Of a stretch of 64,000 nucleotides of DNA, positions 38,769-51,626 are shown piece after piece. This stretch comes from Ophryocystis elektroscirrha (Eukaryota; Apicomplexa; Conoidasida; Neogregarinorida; Ophryocystidae), in assembly GCA_030141585.1 (NCBI GenBank), contig JAQIFP010000002.1, positions 124,001-188,000 on the forward strand. Reading direction: 5' to 3'. Below the pieces are notes generated by a model. That model did no database searches and was not told the origin of the DNA. It worked only from the letters and a program-made list of their open reading frames with translations. A program made the position numbers and the translations under genes. Each line of letters begins with the position of its first letter. Position 1 is the first letter of the stretch.

Positions 38769-39297
38769 TTTTCTTATTCTAACGAAACTTTAAAATATTC
38801 TCATTGTTCGAAAAAATAATCTTATTGATTTTTTTCAGTAAATAATCCAACTCTGACTGATATTCAAGTTTAGCAAGAATTAAATGTGAGAAATATTACT
38901 ATATTTAAGCTATTTTTAGATAGATAAAACTAAACTTGGAAAAAATATTGTTCATTACCAGCTATTAATTGGATTATATTGCAACAGCTAAAATAATATA
39001 TATAGCTCGATTTTTTTATGTAAATTTATATAAATGTTAGATTTATCGTATGAGATATAAATGTTGCCATATATGGGTTTAAGTATAAGGAAAACAATTA
39101 TGTGGTGTACATAAATATTTCAAAGATTTTTTTTATTGTGCCTTAACATAAAAGTCAATTGCACACTAAAAATCTATCTAAAATTGCTAAATTGCATACA
39201 TCTTGTATAATGCAATCTACATTAGTTAATCTGCATGTAAGCTATTTACATAATTTTACATTATCAAATGTGAACTAAATTTAATTATGGAATTTCG
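38769..39297. other. AT-rich spacer between two minus-strand genes
   Basis: About 530 bases with no supported coding frame. It should hold the promoter of the PH-domain gene and the 3' UTR of the AGC kinase gene. Confidence 0.4.
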
Positions 39298-41734
39298 TTA
39301 ACTTTTATTATAAACTATCAGAAAAAATACTAAAAAAGAGTAGCTTAAAGCACAATTGTAAAAAAAAAATTTTAAAAGTAAAAAAACTTTATTACTTAAC
39401 GAAGAAGAATGACAGTTGATTTCAACCAAAATGTGATCTTGTTTCAAAAACCTTTTATTACCAATATTCAACAATATCGATTTTGAGCTCGGTAAAGCCA
39501 GTTTAGCTTGTTCCTTTGATATCAAGCTTCTTAACTCAATGTTTATTTTATTTTTGAAACCTACGATAAATTAAATGAAGTATTGTAATTACGTAAAGTT
39601 CCACTTTTACTATTCTCCACTGCGTCCATCTTAAGAGATATTTCTGCAGGTTTCTCTTGCAAATATCTTTGACTCATTTGTAAATAAATATTAAGAAATT
39701 TACGACGCGATATAATATACTTTGCATGATCTATTTTTCTCTCTGTACATTTGATTTCTTTCTCTTTTTGGTTTTTGTGGATTCTAGTTAAATCTAGAAT
39801 GGGTAGATTGCGTGGTTTAAGGTTCAAAATAGGATTTTTGGTCTGTGGATTGTTTAGAGTAGCTTCTGTGCTTCTGTTTGCTGAAAATAAGTTCTTTTGA
39901 TTAATATTGTGCTTATTTTTGGGCGTAACGAACTGATATTCATCTAAATTGACGCATCTCTTTGAATTACGCTGATGCGTTTTTTGCATTAAGTCTCGAC
40001 GCGCAGTTATGGCTTTATTAGGTTTTTTCAACTCAAAATTATTTGATTTAATGTACTGTCTGGCAGTCTGAGCTATACGATTCAAAGATTGATTCTCGCA
40101 ACCAACTTTTTTTGAACTCAATAAAATTTCCTTTTTCCTAGTAAAATTTACCGTGGAATATGGCAGATTTACAACAATCATATTATTGGATAAAATTGCT
40201 TCATTTTTTTTAGAAAGTTTCCACTAATTTAATGTTCTATAAACAAATTTAAATTTACTTGATGAAACGCTTTCATAGTAATAGAATCAAAATTTTCTAA
40301 CCCCAGACCTACCTTGGAAACTTTAAGTGGAGGTATCTGAATCATTTTGGATATTAAAAAGAAGATATAAACAAATCGAGTTATATTACAAACTTTACTT
40401 TTTTGTTACCTGATCTCTAATATTATTCCAATCAATGGACTTAAGCCAAGGGTGGCTTACTGCTTGAGAAGCTTTTTTTATTCTTTTTTTCGGGTGGGCT
40501 AATAAACTAAAATTTAAGAAATAAATTAGAAATGTAAAACCTCTGATAAATTATTTATGTATATAGTTATGTATATTCACTTATTAATCTTTGTCCGTAA
40601 ACATAATAAATTTGGAGAGATAAAATACACATATTTTTACTAAGTATATCTTGTAATTTTTACTTGTTAAAATAAACTTACTTTAGTAGAAAATCTTTAC
40701 ACAATGGCGTTATTTTACTATTTTGAAGTTCTTTATTCAAATGAGCTTCCCAGCTAGTCAAAAATTTAATTTTACTGCTATACTTGATAATATTTTTTGA
40801 TATACTTTCTTCACTATTTTCGTTATTGGAGAAAGGTAAACGACCAAATAAAAAAGCGAAAAGGGTCACTCCTAACTATAAACCATAAAAGAATTATAAA
40901 AGAACTCTTACACTCCACCAATCCACGTTTCGTGTGTAACTTTCGGCTTGTTTATGTTGCCGAAATAGATGAATTTCTGGTGCCATATAATCAGTCGTTC
41001 CCGCTTCGGTTAATAGTCGAGTCATAGAATATTCTACTTGCTTTGAAAGGCCAAAATCAGCTAGTTTAATATGACCGTTTCCATCAAGTAATATATTTTC
41101 AGGTTTTATATCTCTATGAACAGAGTTTAATTTTTCATGAACATATTGTAAGGCCAATATCTAAACTTTATTTGCAAATTAAACCGCATGTACCAATTCT
41201 GCGATATAAAATTTGGAAACCGATTCTGAGAAACATCCATACTTATTCAGATAATGGAGCAAGTCTCCGCCAGGAAGATATTCCATTAATATATATATAA
41301 AATAAGTATCCTAAATGACGTTTGTATACGACAAATTGATTGACCTGCCACGCAGAAAAGAGTTTTGGAATCCATTCGGAATGTGCATTAGTCAATATTT
41401 TAATTTCTTGCATTATTAATGACTCCTTTCATAAAGCAAAAATAAACTATATGTTCAATTTAAGTAGAGATTATTGTAAATTTTTATTTATTCTATGCAA
41501 TAGTTTCTAAGTACTTTCGATTTCTTTTTAAGATCGCATTTAGACATCTGCTTCAATGCAAATATCTCTCGAGATCTATAGTGATGCACCACGCGAATCA
41601 CACCATAAGCGCCTTGACTACAAAACATAAAATATTCATTGCTAATACCCAATTACGGCAAGAGTCTTAAAGTCCTTAATAGACGGGGTATTATTAAAAT
41701 ATGTAATTTTATTATTTTCTTTACAGTATGTCAT
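39298..41734 (-). CDS. AGC-family serine/threonine kinase with basic C-terminal extension
   Basis: The start is ATG 41734 ([13 protein letters not shown]). Exons join in phase to give all kinase motifs: glycine loop [13 protein letters not shown], lysine [38 protein letters not shown], activation segment [11 protein letters not shown], and [20 protein letters not shown]. The C-lobe HPWLKSIDW is followed by an AGC tail-like segment (LENFDS), and the class also fits the DWW motif. This resembles MAST/Rim15/NDR-type kinases more than PKA, but the subfamily is not certain. A 34-nt intron joins the kinase tail to a basic extension ([11 protein letters not shown], then [13 protein letters not shown]) that runs to about 39300; its final exon edge is less sure. 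I do not recognise the extension. Confidence 0.82.
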
Positions 41735-42164
41735 TCTTATGTCCAATGCATAATTTGTATTTCTTTTAATTATTTTCGCGAGTGTTACAGGGTCAAAAAT
41801 ATAATATAGTTGCATCTATTTATTTGATGCATTATATTATAAATGTATAACTATTTTGATTATATGAACACTTATGTATATAAATTATCATATTATAATT
41901 TGAATACTGATAAAAATTTGGTGTTTCTATGTTTATATAAATATCATATACATAGTTCGTTTTTATGATTTTTTTGTTTGCTTAAATTACTAGAATAAAG
42001 CTAATACTATAATAATTATATAAAACTTGAACTGAAATATTACTAAGAATAAATTGACAATGATTTATTGAAAGATAAGTCGTTTCAAAGTTATAATGTT
42101 TTATTCTTGTTATTTATTAAATTAGCACTGTTTTCATAGGATCCTCACAATTAAATAAAAAAAT
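41735..42164. promoter_or_regulatory. Divergent intergenic region between AGC kinase and NOL10
   Basis: About 430 bases of very AT-rich sequence between two divergent start codons, with no coding signal. It is the presumed shared promoter region. Confidence 0.45.
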
Positions 42165-44567
42165 ATGATCAAGTCGATCGCCGTAAATGAAAACTACATT
42201 TATCAGCTTTCGGCTGGAAAATCTCTTCCAGAATTTTTAAATAATGCAAAAAAAAAAAAATTAAGTTTAAGGTAAATTTATATCATTTTGTCACAAAATA
42301 ATAGAAAGAATCAAGAATATAATCAGCGTCTAGAATTGATTAATGAGTTTGAGTTTCCTATAAGTAGTAGTAAGAAGTTTTTAGAGACTAAAATATTCTT
42401 TTTTTTTACATGCATGTGAATATTGTACTATATTGTTTTGATGCTTTTCAGCTAAAATCAAAGTTTCCAAAGATGAGCAATATATTGTTGCTGTTGGAAC
42501 ATATCCATCAGAAGTTAGAATATATGATACGGCGAATTTGAGTATGAAAGTTTATCGCCGATTAAACAGTGAGGTTGTTGATTTTGAGATTTTGTCTCCT
42601 GATTACAAGTAAATAGTTAATTTAAATTTGAGACTTATAGAAAACTAGTTTTTCTTCATGAAGATCGTTATGTGGAATTTCACGCTCAAGGCGGATTTTA
42701 TCACAGAGTATTGTGCTCTATAGATTTCAATATTTTTTAGTTACGCGTTCCAAAAGTTGGTCGGTGTATGAAGTATATTCCCCAATCTGCAGACCTTATA
42801 ATTGCTGGCTCTACCAATGAAGCTTATTGGTAATTGTAGTTATTAAAAATTTATTCATAAGACTTCATCAATGAAAATTGACTGCGAAAATATTTTGTTA
42901 CTTTATTATAACCTTATCTATGCACGTATTTAGTATGGCTTATATGTATAATTATGAAGTCATAGTTACAAAAATAAAAAATAGTTGATTAAAATATCAT
43001 CAAATGCTTTGAATATTTGTTTATTGTGTTTGATTTAGTTTAAACCTTGAAGCTGGAGAATTTCAGCATCCTCTTGACACCAACTTATCAGAAGTTAATT
43101 GCTGTGCAATTCATCCAACAATTCCTCTTCTTTTCTTTGGAGGGTAACGCTAAATCATAAAATATGAAATTCAGATCGCAGTATACTGTTACTGCATTTG
43201 ATCCAAGAGACCCAAAAATGTTATCATCTTTGACGGTTTCTGTTGGGGATATCGAAGATGATTATGAAAAGTAATTTCTAATTTCGATTTTGACAATATT
43301 GCAGATCTATAACTTCTATGGATACAAGTCCTGATGGTATGCATATATGTGTTGGAACTTCTAATGGAAACTGCTTTATTTTTGATATACGAAGGTATAT
43401 TTTATTTGATAATATCAAATCAATCATTTAGCGCGAAACCATTGGTTCAGATGCGGCAGCGTGAGCACTTACGCATCAAAGATATCCAATTTATAAATAG
43501 ACCCGAAATTACACGTGGTATAGTTTTATGTAAATTTTCATTGTGATATAAGAAAGTGATTTGCTATTTACTGTTGCAAGTGCCAATTCAAAAATGGTTA
43601 AATTTTGGGATATTAAACAAAACGAATCACTCATAGCAACGTCTGGTTTTATGATCAAAGCAGAACCACCTTCTAGCAATCTAACTACGGGCAACAGTCG
43701 AGATAATGCAGTTGGAGCCATAAATAGCTTTTGCCACTACCCTAATAGTGGCTTGTTTTTCATTGCGCATGACAATATTCGTATTGGTACTTATTTTGTG
43801 CCTTCGATAGGACCAAGTCCCAAGTTTGTATAAATTTTTTTAGTATATTGTTTAGATGGTGTTCATTTTTGGATTCTTTGCAAGAAATTGACGACACAGA
43901 AAATACGGAACGACAAGAAGGAAATTTATATGAAGATTTTCAGTTTTTGACTCATAAACAATTATCCGAGATAGGTGCTGAACATTTAATCGGAACAGCT
44001 CTTTTGAGGTATATAATAGCTTTATCGTATAACTGACATTGTTACTATATTTTTTTTGATTATGAATCATTAACTTTCAGAGCTTATATGCATGGTTACT
44101 TTATGGACGCTAAATTATATCGAAACCTGAAAGCTGCTGCTAAACCATTCGAATACGAAGAGTACAAGAAAAAGAAAATACAAGAGAAAATTGAGCAACG
44201 TCGACCCATGCGTTTGTTGGTTAAAAATAAGAATAAAAATAAAGTTAATACTGTTTTAGCGGAAAAATTGGAGCACGAGGCGAATGTAAGTTTTAGGAAA
44301 TACCAAATATTTTATAGACACAAGGAAAACAAGCTAAAATTGCTAAATCAATTTTGGAAGATACTAGATTTGAAGCTATATTTAAGGATCCTGAATTTGC
44401 AGTAGAATCCCTTCCAAGTAAATCAAAGTGAATTTTTTGATGGTTTCGCTGAATCAAGTTTTGCCGCTCCCGTTTCAATTGCCACTTCAAATAAGTGCAT
44501 AGATGGCTCTATAATTAAAATTAACAGAATCAAAAATATCAGAGATAAAAGAGCGTTAATTACTTAA
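42165..44567 (+). CDS. NOL10: Nucleolar protein 10 / Enp2 (WD-repeat ribosome biogenesis factor)
   Basis: Starts MIKSIAVNENYIYQLSAG at 42165 and spans about ten exons. A WD-repeat propeller is visible (IVAVGTYPSEVRIYD, MHICVGTSNGNCFIFDIR, SANSKMVKFWDI). It is followed by the family's hallmark region: KWCSFLDSLQEIDD, GAEHLIGTALLRAYMHGYFM and the basic KPFEYEEYKKKKIQEKIEQR, then a NUC153-like RFEAIFKDPEFAV. Enp2/NOL10 works in the nucleolus in early 40S subunit assembly. Near 44400-44420 the expected continuation (NQSEFFDGFAESSF) is in another frame, so a very short non-canonical intron or a one-base error is likely. Without it the protein stops at 44431. The end at 44567 assumes the frame is restored. 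Confidence 0.88.
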
Positions 44568-46501
44568 ATTTATTTTGTATGTATATTTCAGTTATTTTTA
44601 GTATTTTTCTATTACCATTTATTTTCAAATCTGCACAATTGGGAATAATGTCAGTCAAAATAGGATATTCTTTATCAGATGATGTTGAAGTAGGGTACAA
44701 GTTAAAACTGGCTTCTGGTTGAATATTTTTTATTCTTAAACAACCAACAACACTACCCATTGTACTATTTTCAGCAGTTCGAGGAGAAACAACCTCTAAA
44801 TTAGCATCATTTAGTAACGCTAAATCTCTGAATATTATTTCGGGGTGCTTAGAAGCGATATCTTGATATATTCTGCTCTGTATGTTTTCTTTTGATTCTA
44901 CGAAATCGTCAAAAGACCAATCCATTGGAATAGTATCATTGGTTTCCTTTGGGTCATTTAAATGACATTCCTAATAAAGTTTGTAGATTAAAATGAATAG
45001 TTACAGCAAGAAATGGATGATTGATAGCGTCATCTATTGAAATTCTATTTTCAGGGTTGAATTGCAGCATTTCATATAGTAAACTAATAGCGTTAGGATC
45101 AGCATCTGGTAGAAGCTGTTCTAATTTTTTATAAGGCAGAGAAGTTGTCAAATTTTTTACCAGATTTCTGAAACAGAAAATTACAAAACTTAGTTTTTAC
45201 GTTATTTGATGAAAATTTTCACCTTCTGGTATCCAGCTAATGTCACTTCGATGGGAACAAGGAACAATTTGGAGTATTTTAACCAATTGATCATATCTAT
45301 TCTCTCCTTGAAAAATAGCTTCTCCTTTCAACAGTTCGCCTAATACGCATCCTGCACTCCATATATCTACGGCAGCATTATATCGTCGGATTCCTAATAA
45401 AATTTCAGGCGGGCGATACCATCTTGAAAATTGTGATCAAATTAGCAAATACCGTGTGATGACATAATCTGTTAACAAAGGAGTTTTAATTTTTTCTGTT
45501 GACAATCCAGTATCTAATGGTTTAGAATTCAGCCTGTTTGAACTGTAATTAAGAGATGATCTTCGACTAAAAATTGGGGAATGCCTTTTATCTTCACCTC
45601 TAGATAAACCAAAATCACATAATTTTATATGACAATTTGAGTTTATCAGAATGTTTGAAGGCTTTATATCACGATGAACGATACCTAGGTTATGCATATG
45701 GCGTAAAGCAAATAATAGCTGTTTAAGAATATATTGAATATGCAACTTGGTCAGTTCTTGACTTGAATTTATGACGTAGTGTAAATCTGTATTCATATAT
45801 TCTGTAAGTATATACAAATCGTTGAAATATACGGACTCGCAGGGCAATATGTCAATTAAACTAAAAAAATTCACAGAAGATACAAATTTATAACAGATTT
45901 TGTAATATTTAATTATAATTTGAGATTTAAATAGTACCTGAGAAGATTTGGGTGAGACACTGTCTTTAATACTCTGACTTCTCGAAGAATTCGTCTAGCG
46001 TCAATTAAATCGGCAAAAATATTTTTTATTTTTTTAATCGCAACCATTTTGCCAGTCTTTTCATCTTGGAACCCAGCTACAACTCCATATGCTCCTGCTC
46101 CCAGCTTGGAAACAAATTTATATTTTTTTGGAACATTGTAAATAGTATCAGAATCTATTCGTACAACGTGAGTAACACATATTGGAGAGATACAATCTAT
46201 GTTTGATATGAATTTTTTGAATGTGCTCAATTGTTGAGCAAGATCTTTGCTTTCTAACTCTAAAAATACAATTGTACATTTTATACTCCCGATATTCAGA
46301 TAATTTAATTGTAAAACTTACTTACCACTAAATTCGTCTATGTAACGTTTTCTTTTCTTTTCGTAATACCTCGTTGCTGGTGATGTTGAACCCCTTAGAA
46401 TCAAGTAATTTTCGTCAAAAGATTTATCAAGGTTTTCGTCTGAGCGGAAATCTAATTATTTCATTTTAAATGCATATTGATTTACAACGAAATAGTTTCA
46501 T
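44560..46501 (-). CDS. MAP kinase (TDY-type activation loop with insertion)
   Basis: The start ATG 46501 (MKLF) is spliced to [14 protein letters not shown] and then to the kinase. Motifs in order: [38 protein letters not shown] (a MAPK signature), [36 protein letters not shown], activation motif [31 protein letters not shown], and C-lobe HPFLAECHLNDP followed by a common-docking-type acidic helix. All catalytic residues are present. The loop between DFG and TDY carries about 35 extra Ser/Arg-rich residues ([15 protein letters not shown]). TDY in place of TEY is known in plant MAPKs and in one Plasmodium MAPK. The exon near 44925-44560 gives a C-terminal regulatory tail. Its stop overlaps the end of NOL10 on the other strand. 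Confidence 0.92.
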
Positions 46502-47377
46502 GGCTAGATTAGAAAATCGCTTCCACGAAATAGATGGGATTTTTTCAGTATACGCTCCTAGAGAATTTTTTTTCCGTTCATGCATAAATAATGATGATGT
46601 AATATATTGTGGAGCCACGTAATATCAACATTCTCACAAACATTTATGCTTTTTCAACCAGCAATTTGGCAGATTCATCTTGTTTTAATAATGATACACA
46701 AAATTTGACCAAACGATGTATATAAAACATGATCAAAGTTCATTTAATAAAATATATGACCTCAGATTTTATGATTAAATAATCATAGTTTGTAAAATTA
46801 CTTCACTTACGTCTAACTTCATGATTTTTTCAAAAAATACATAGATTAATAAATTTATTGTTTAAAATAAGATAATCACATATTTAAAATTAAAATCATT
46901 GTACATTGATGTCAGTATAATTAAAAATTACGAAGTTTTAATTTTATATATTTGTACGTATTTCCCAAATATTTAGAGCGATAAATTTGTTATTTTTAAG
47001 TTCAAATATATATACAGTGCTTGGTTATAACCAATATAGTTAACTTTGGAGAGAATTGAACAAATTTTAGAACATTTTATAGAAATTAACCACTTTCTGT
47101 CATTAATTACCCTTAAATGATATATTGAAATATCACAGACAAAAAGTTGGTTCTTTTACTATTTTAGAAAATTTTATTATAATTGACAATTTTTATAACC
47201 AGCTGAGAAATAAAATTAAAAAATATACAGTATTACCGCATAATGGCCTAATTTCGTGTATGAATTTTGTAAATTTGTAAATTATAGAGTTAATTTAGTG
47301 CAGTATTCTGATAAGATCGTATTAATATTTTCATACATGGATTGACAATATTTGAGGCCTAAACAAAATATTCTAAG
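46502..47377. promoter_or_regulatory. Divergent intergenic region between MAP kinase and LRR gene
   Basis: About 875 bases, AT-rich. A 40-codon plus-strand frame from the ATG at 46500 is open to about 46620 but has no support. The region must hold both promoters. Confidence 0.4.
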
Positions 47378-50300
47378 ATGTCATCATCTACTTCAATGGG
47401 GTTTTCCCCTCATGTGAAAAAACATTTATTGCCGAAAATAAATAGTGATACAGTAATTGCGGATAATATGATTGATTTAAACAAGTTAAGTGATTCGTTA
47501 GATCAAGGCGCGTTTTCAGATCCAACGCCTCTTCGTAAAAACAATTCAAAAGAATTGCTGATATCATATTTATCTAAATCAAGTGATAATATTGAAACAA
47601 GCAGTAACAATCTATCAAATGAAAATTTAGAGCAACAAAAAATTGCTAGTTCTTTAGAAAAAAATTCAGTGGAAATTGAAAGTTCAGAGTATAATACATT
47701 TTCTGTTGATGAAACACCAAAACATAAAAATGAGGATTCCGATAGTAAAAAAGGCTTTAGAGAAATTGAGACAAATTATTATTTACGAAATAAAAAAAAT
47801 ATGAACTCCAGTTTACATAATGTTTATACACCTAGATCTAAATTAGTTTTAGGAAGATTAACTTCCAACTCTTTGTGCATTACTCGAAAGTTTATAAAAA
47901 CTATAAACAAAAGCTATTTCGACCCATTAGAAGTAAATCATATAGCTATTCTTCGAATAACTAACAACCATTTAAACTGCATAGATGAAGATGTATTCGA
48001 CTTATTTCCCAACTTAATAATTTTGGATCTCCAGTTTAATAGTTTGAAGAGGATTCCAAACAATTTGGCTTCAAAATGTCCAAAACTTCAAGAAATTTAT
48101 TTACAAAAGAATTTAATAAATAAACTGCCTTCAGATATTTCTGACATGAATATGTTGAAACTTTTAGATTGCTCACATAATAAACTAATATCAATAAATG
48201 ATTTACCCAGCACCTTAATGTCACTAGATATTTCAAACAACGAAATAGTTAATTATCCAAAGTGTTTGAATAATTTATGTAATCTTATAACATTAAATAT
48301 TGGTTGCAACAATTTTTCACATATATCCTCTGATATATATAAATTAAATAACCTGAAAGAACTTAGTTTTTCATGGTTTCAGTATTGTACTCCCCCTGTC
48401 CCTATGAAATTACTAAAAGAAAATGACTCATCACAAAAGTTTCAGGCTTTCATGTAACTATAAAACATTTACTACTACTAGTACTATTACTATTCATAAA
48501 TAAATTCTTTTATTCAAATTATTGTATCATTTTAATACTATCGTGAATCACCATAACTTTATTCAATTTGTCTGTATATCATTGCTGTAGAAAGTGTAAT
48601 TATTTTTTGCCATTATTCTAAATAACTTACACTTATCGTATATATCATATATATTTGTTGTATATGAAAGTATTAAATATACTTAATACCATACATACAT
48701 TTTTTTGTTACCTTAATGTTATTAGTTATTATTACTGTAAAATCATTTAAGTCACTTATTTTTAGGGACTTATGTAAAAATAAATTCGACCAAGGAGAAA
48801 AGAATATATCCGTCATAGATATTATTACTAATTTGAGCGATGAACCGTTTGATGTAAACGGTAATTAAACGTTTAAAATTGAGTATCGAAAAACAATATT
48901 ATATTTAGTAGCACAGATAATTTAAAACAGTACAACTGATAATTAAGTGAATTAAAACTTAGAAATTTTTCCCAATGCCATGACACGACTTCACTATGCC
49001 GCTCTTGAAAATGATGTTGGATATTTAAAAGGATTACTTGATAAAGGCGTAGATATCAACTGTTTAAATTCAAATGGATTTTCCCCTGTATTGCTAGCAG
49101 TTAGAGAGAGTAAACACAATGCCATAAAATATTTATGTGATCACGGAGCTTCAATAGATTATGGCGGCGGTATTTTAGGATCATCTTTACATGTGGCCAC
49201 AGTTAACTTAGATGTTAAATCTGTAGAACTTTTGCTAGCGTTAGTTAATCAAATACTATAAGTAGTTTATAGAGCTAATGCAGACGTAAATTTTCAAGAC
49301 ACAGATGGAAATACTCCATTACACGTCTTAATGAGTATTTACGATAAAATGCCTCTGAATGCTAACCAAATAGCGAAGATGTATTTAAAGAAACAAACTA
49401 ATTGTAATTTCTGTAACCATAATTCTTGGGCTCCAGTTCATTTAGCCGCAAGGCGTGGGCAAGTTAGTAAACAAATGCTTTGAAACCTTTGATTAGATAG
49501 AAGGTATAAAATTTATGATCAAACACAATAATGAATTCGCACTGGAAAACAATAAAAATGGTGTTTTAAAAGACCAAACTGCTGAAAATTTATCTGAAGC
49601 AAAAGTAAAATGTTTTAATTTGCATTATTGTGAAGTTTTCGAGAGAAAATAATTGTATAAATAAAGATTCGTCTTACATATTTGATTTGAACCTTCCTGG
49701 AGGTTTGAATTGTTGGACAGCTTTACATTTAGCAGCATATTCTAATCATATAAATATTGTTACACAGCTTATTGAATCAGGTATATTTATTCAATTTACT
49801 AATTTATAGGCATCAATGTAACAATATCTAATAAAGACGGTTTGACTGCTAGGCAAGTCGCATCGAAGCATGTCATCGTCTCTAAGATCTTATATGCAGC
49901 TGAGATGAGATATCGTTTTGTATCTACTCATCCTGAGTATAGAGGTCACTAAACTTATTATAATAGCTTTTATTAGATAAACTTATGGAAAATAATATTA
50001 CTATTGCTTCTTTGAATGCATACACACCAATGCCTAACCAGGTTTATCTTTTAAAGTTAAACCAGTTCGCAGCTTCAAGTTGAAGTATCCACTGTTTCAG
50101 AAATAAGCCCGGTGGATAATCATACCAATTGTCAAAAAAGTATTTTTAATATTAACTATGGTTTTTTGTAGAAGTTTCTAGCTCTGACATAGCTGTGCAA
50201 AAAATTTCTAGTTCTTACTTGTCAAATACACCGACCACATCAAAAAGCGAGTCTTCAACATCAGAAAGTTCCGGTATTAATTTACAAACAATATAGAAAA

Positions 50301-51575
50301 ATATACACCAAACTATGATACTTAATTTTGCGATAGTATGCTCAGATATTCTGCCTTGTTTATTTTATGAGTTTCGTGTGCTGGAATCAGTTCCCTATTC
50401 TAATAGCATTTGTGAGAAAGAGAATCAAGAGCAAATACTAACTTATTTGAAACAGTTGGCTCAAAATAGGTTAATAGCATGAAAGTTTATATTTTTTTTT
50501 CAGCATAGCTAATTCTTTGAATGTGTATCATAGTATGTTATACCAGTCAATTTTCCCTCAAGACATTCTAAAAACCCAAGATTTTCTTTCAACACAGTAA
50601 TTTTACATTCTCTGCATAAAATATTAGAATAAAAAACTGCCTTGAACGTGACATAAATTTGAGTTATTGCAGTTCATTTCTTATTGTTTTATTACTTTTA
50701 TATTTTTCCTTAGCTTCTTGTTTAGATGAATCTACTATTGGTAAATGTTTCCATTATTCTTTACGTTGTCGGAACTATAAACTTTCAAACTTAATCTTAT
50801 TGTTAAAACAAGGTATACAATTTAATTATATCTTTAAATTTTATAAATGTGTTTTTACACAAACTTATTTAGAAAAATATTATATTCAATTTTTTTTATT
50901 AGATCATGAATTGTTGTCAAAGATTGTTCATGAAGGACATACAGTTTTACACTCATTAGCTCAAGTTTGAAAAAAAAGTTTATAACAAAATCAGGGCTCG
51001 TGTAAATATATTAAGTTTGAAGACGGAAAAACTTTCAATGATTCTCTACTAAGCTTTCTATTTTTATTTGATGTAATGAAAAAATTTACAATTGTGAATG
51101 TTTTAGTTTAAACATCTGGTGAATATATTAAACGACGATGGAGAAGCACCGCTGCATATTGCTGTTCGTCGAGGAGATTATCATTTATGTCAAATTCTTT
51201 TAATTAATGGAGCGGATCCAAACATTTCTACAGTAATTTTGTATATTAATAAAATCTTTTAAGACACCATTCAATAAATCACCCCTTCATATAGCGGTTG
51301 AGAATGCTCAGTATACAATAATAACACTGCTGTTATACCATCCTAAAATTAACATCAATCCTGTCGATAAAGATAATCAGACACCATTAAATTATGCGGT
51401 TACTTTTATGGATATGAGGGCAGCGTCTATATTATTTACTTGTTACGCAAAATGTTTTTCTGCCCATGTCTTGAAACCCTATAATTGGACAAGATCTGAT
51501 GGTCCCTTCTTGCAAAGAAAATTTCTCAGTGATTTGACATCCCATCATTTACGTAAGTATAATAATTATCATTAT

Positions 51576-51626
<51 letters not shown>

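Noticed and set aside
46500..46620. Plus-strand 40-codon frame starting [13 protein letters not shown]
   Set aside because: It is short, has no partner exon or homology signal, and overlaps the MAP kinase 5' end.
51578..51624. (AT)n run as a possible origin or regulatory element
   Set aside because: It is an ordinary dinucleotide microsatellite within an intron; nothing around it suggests more.
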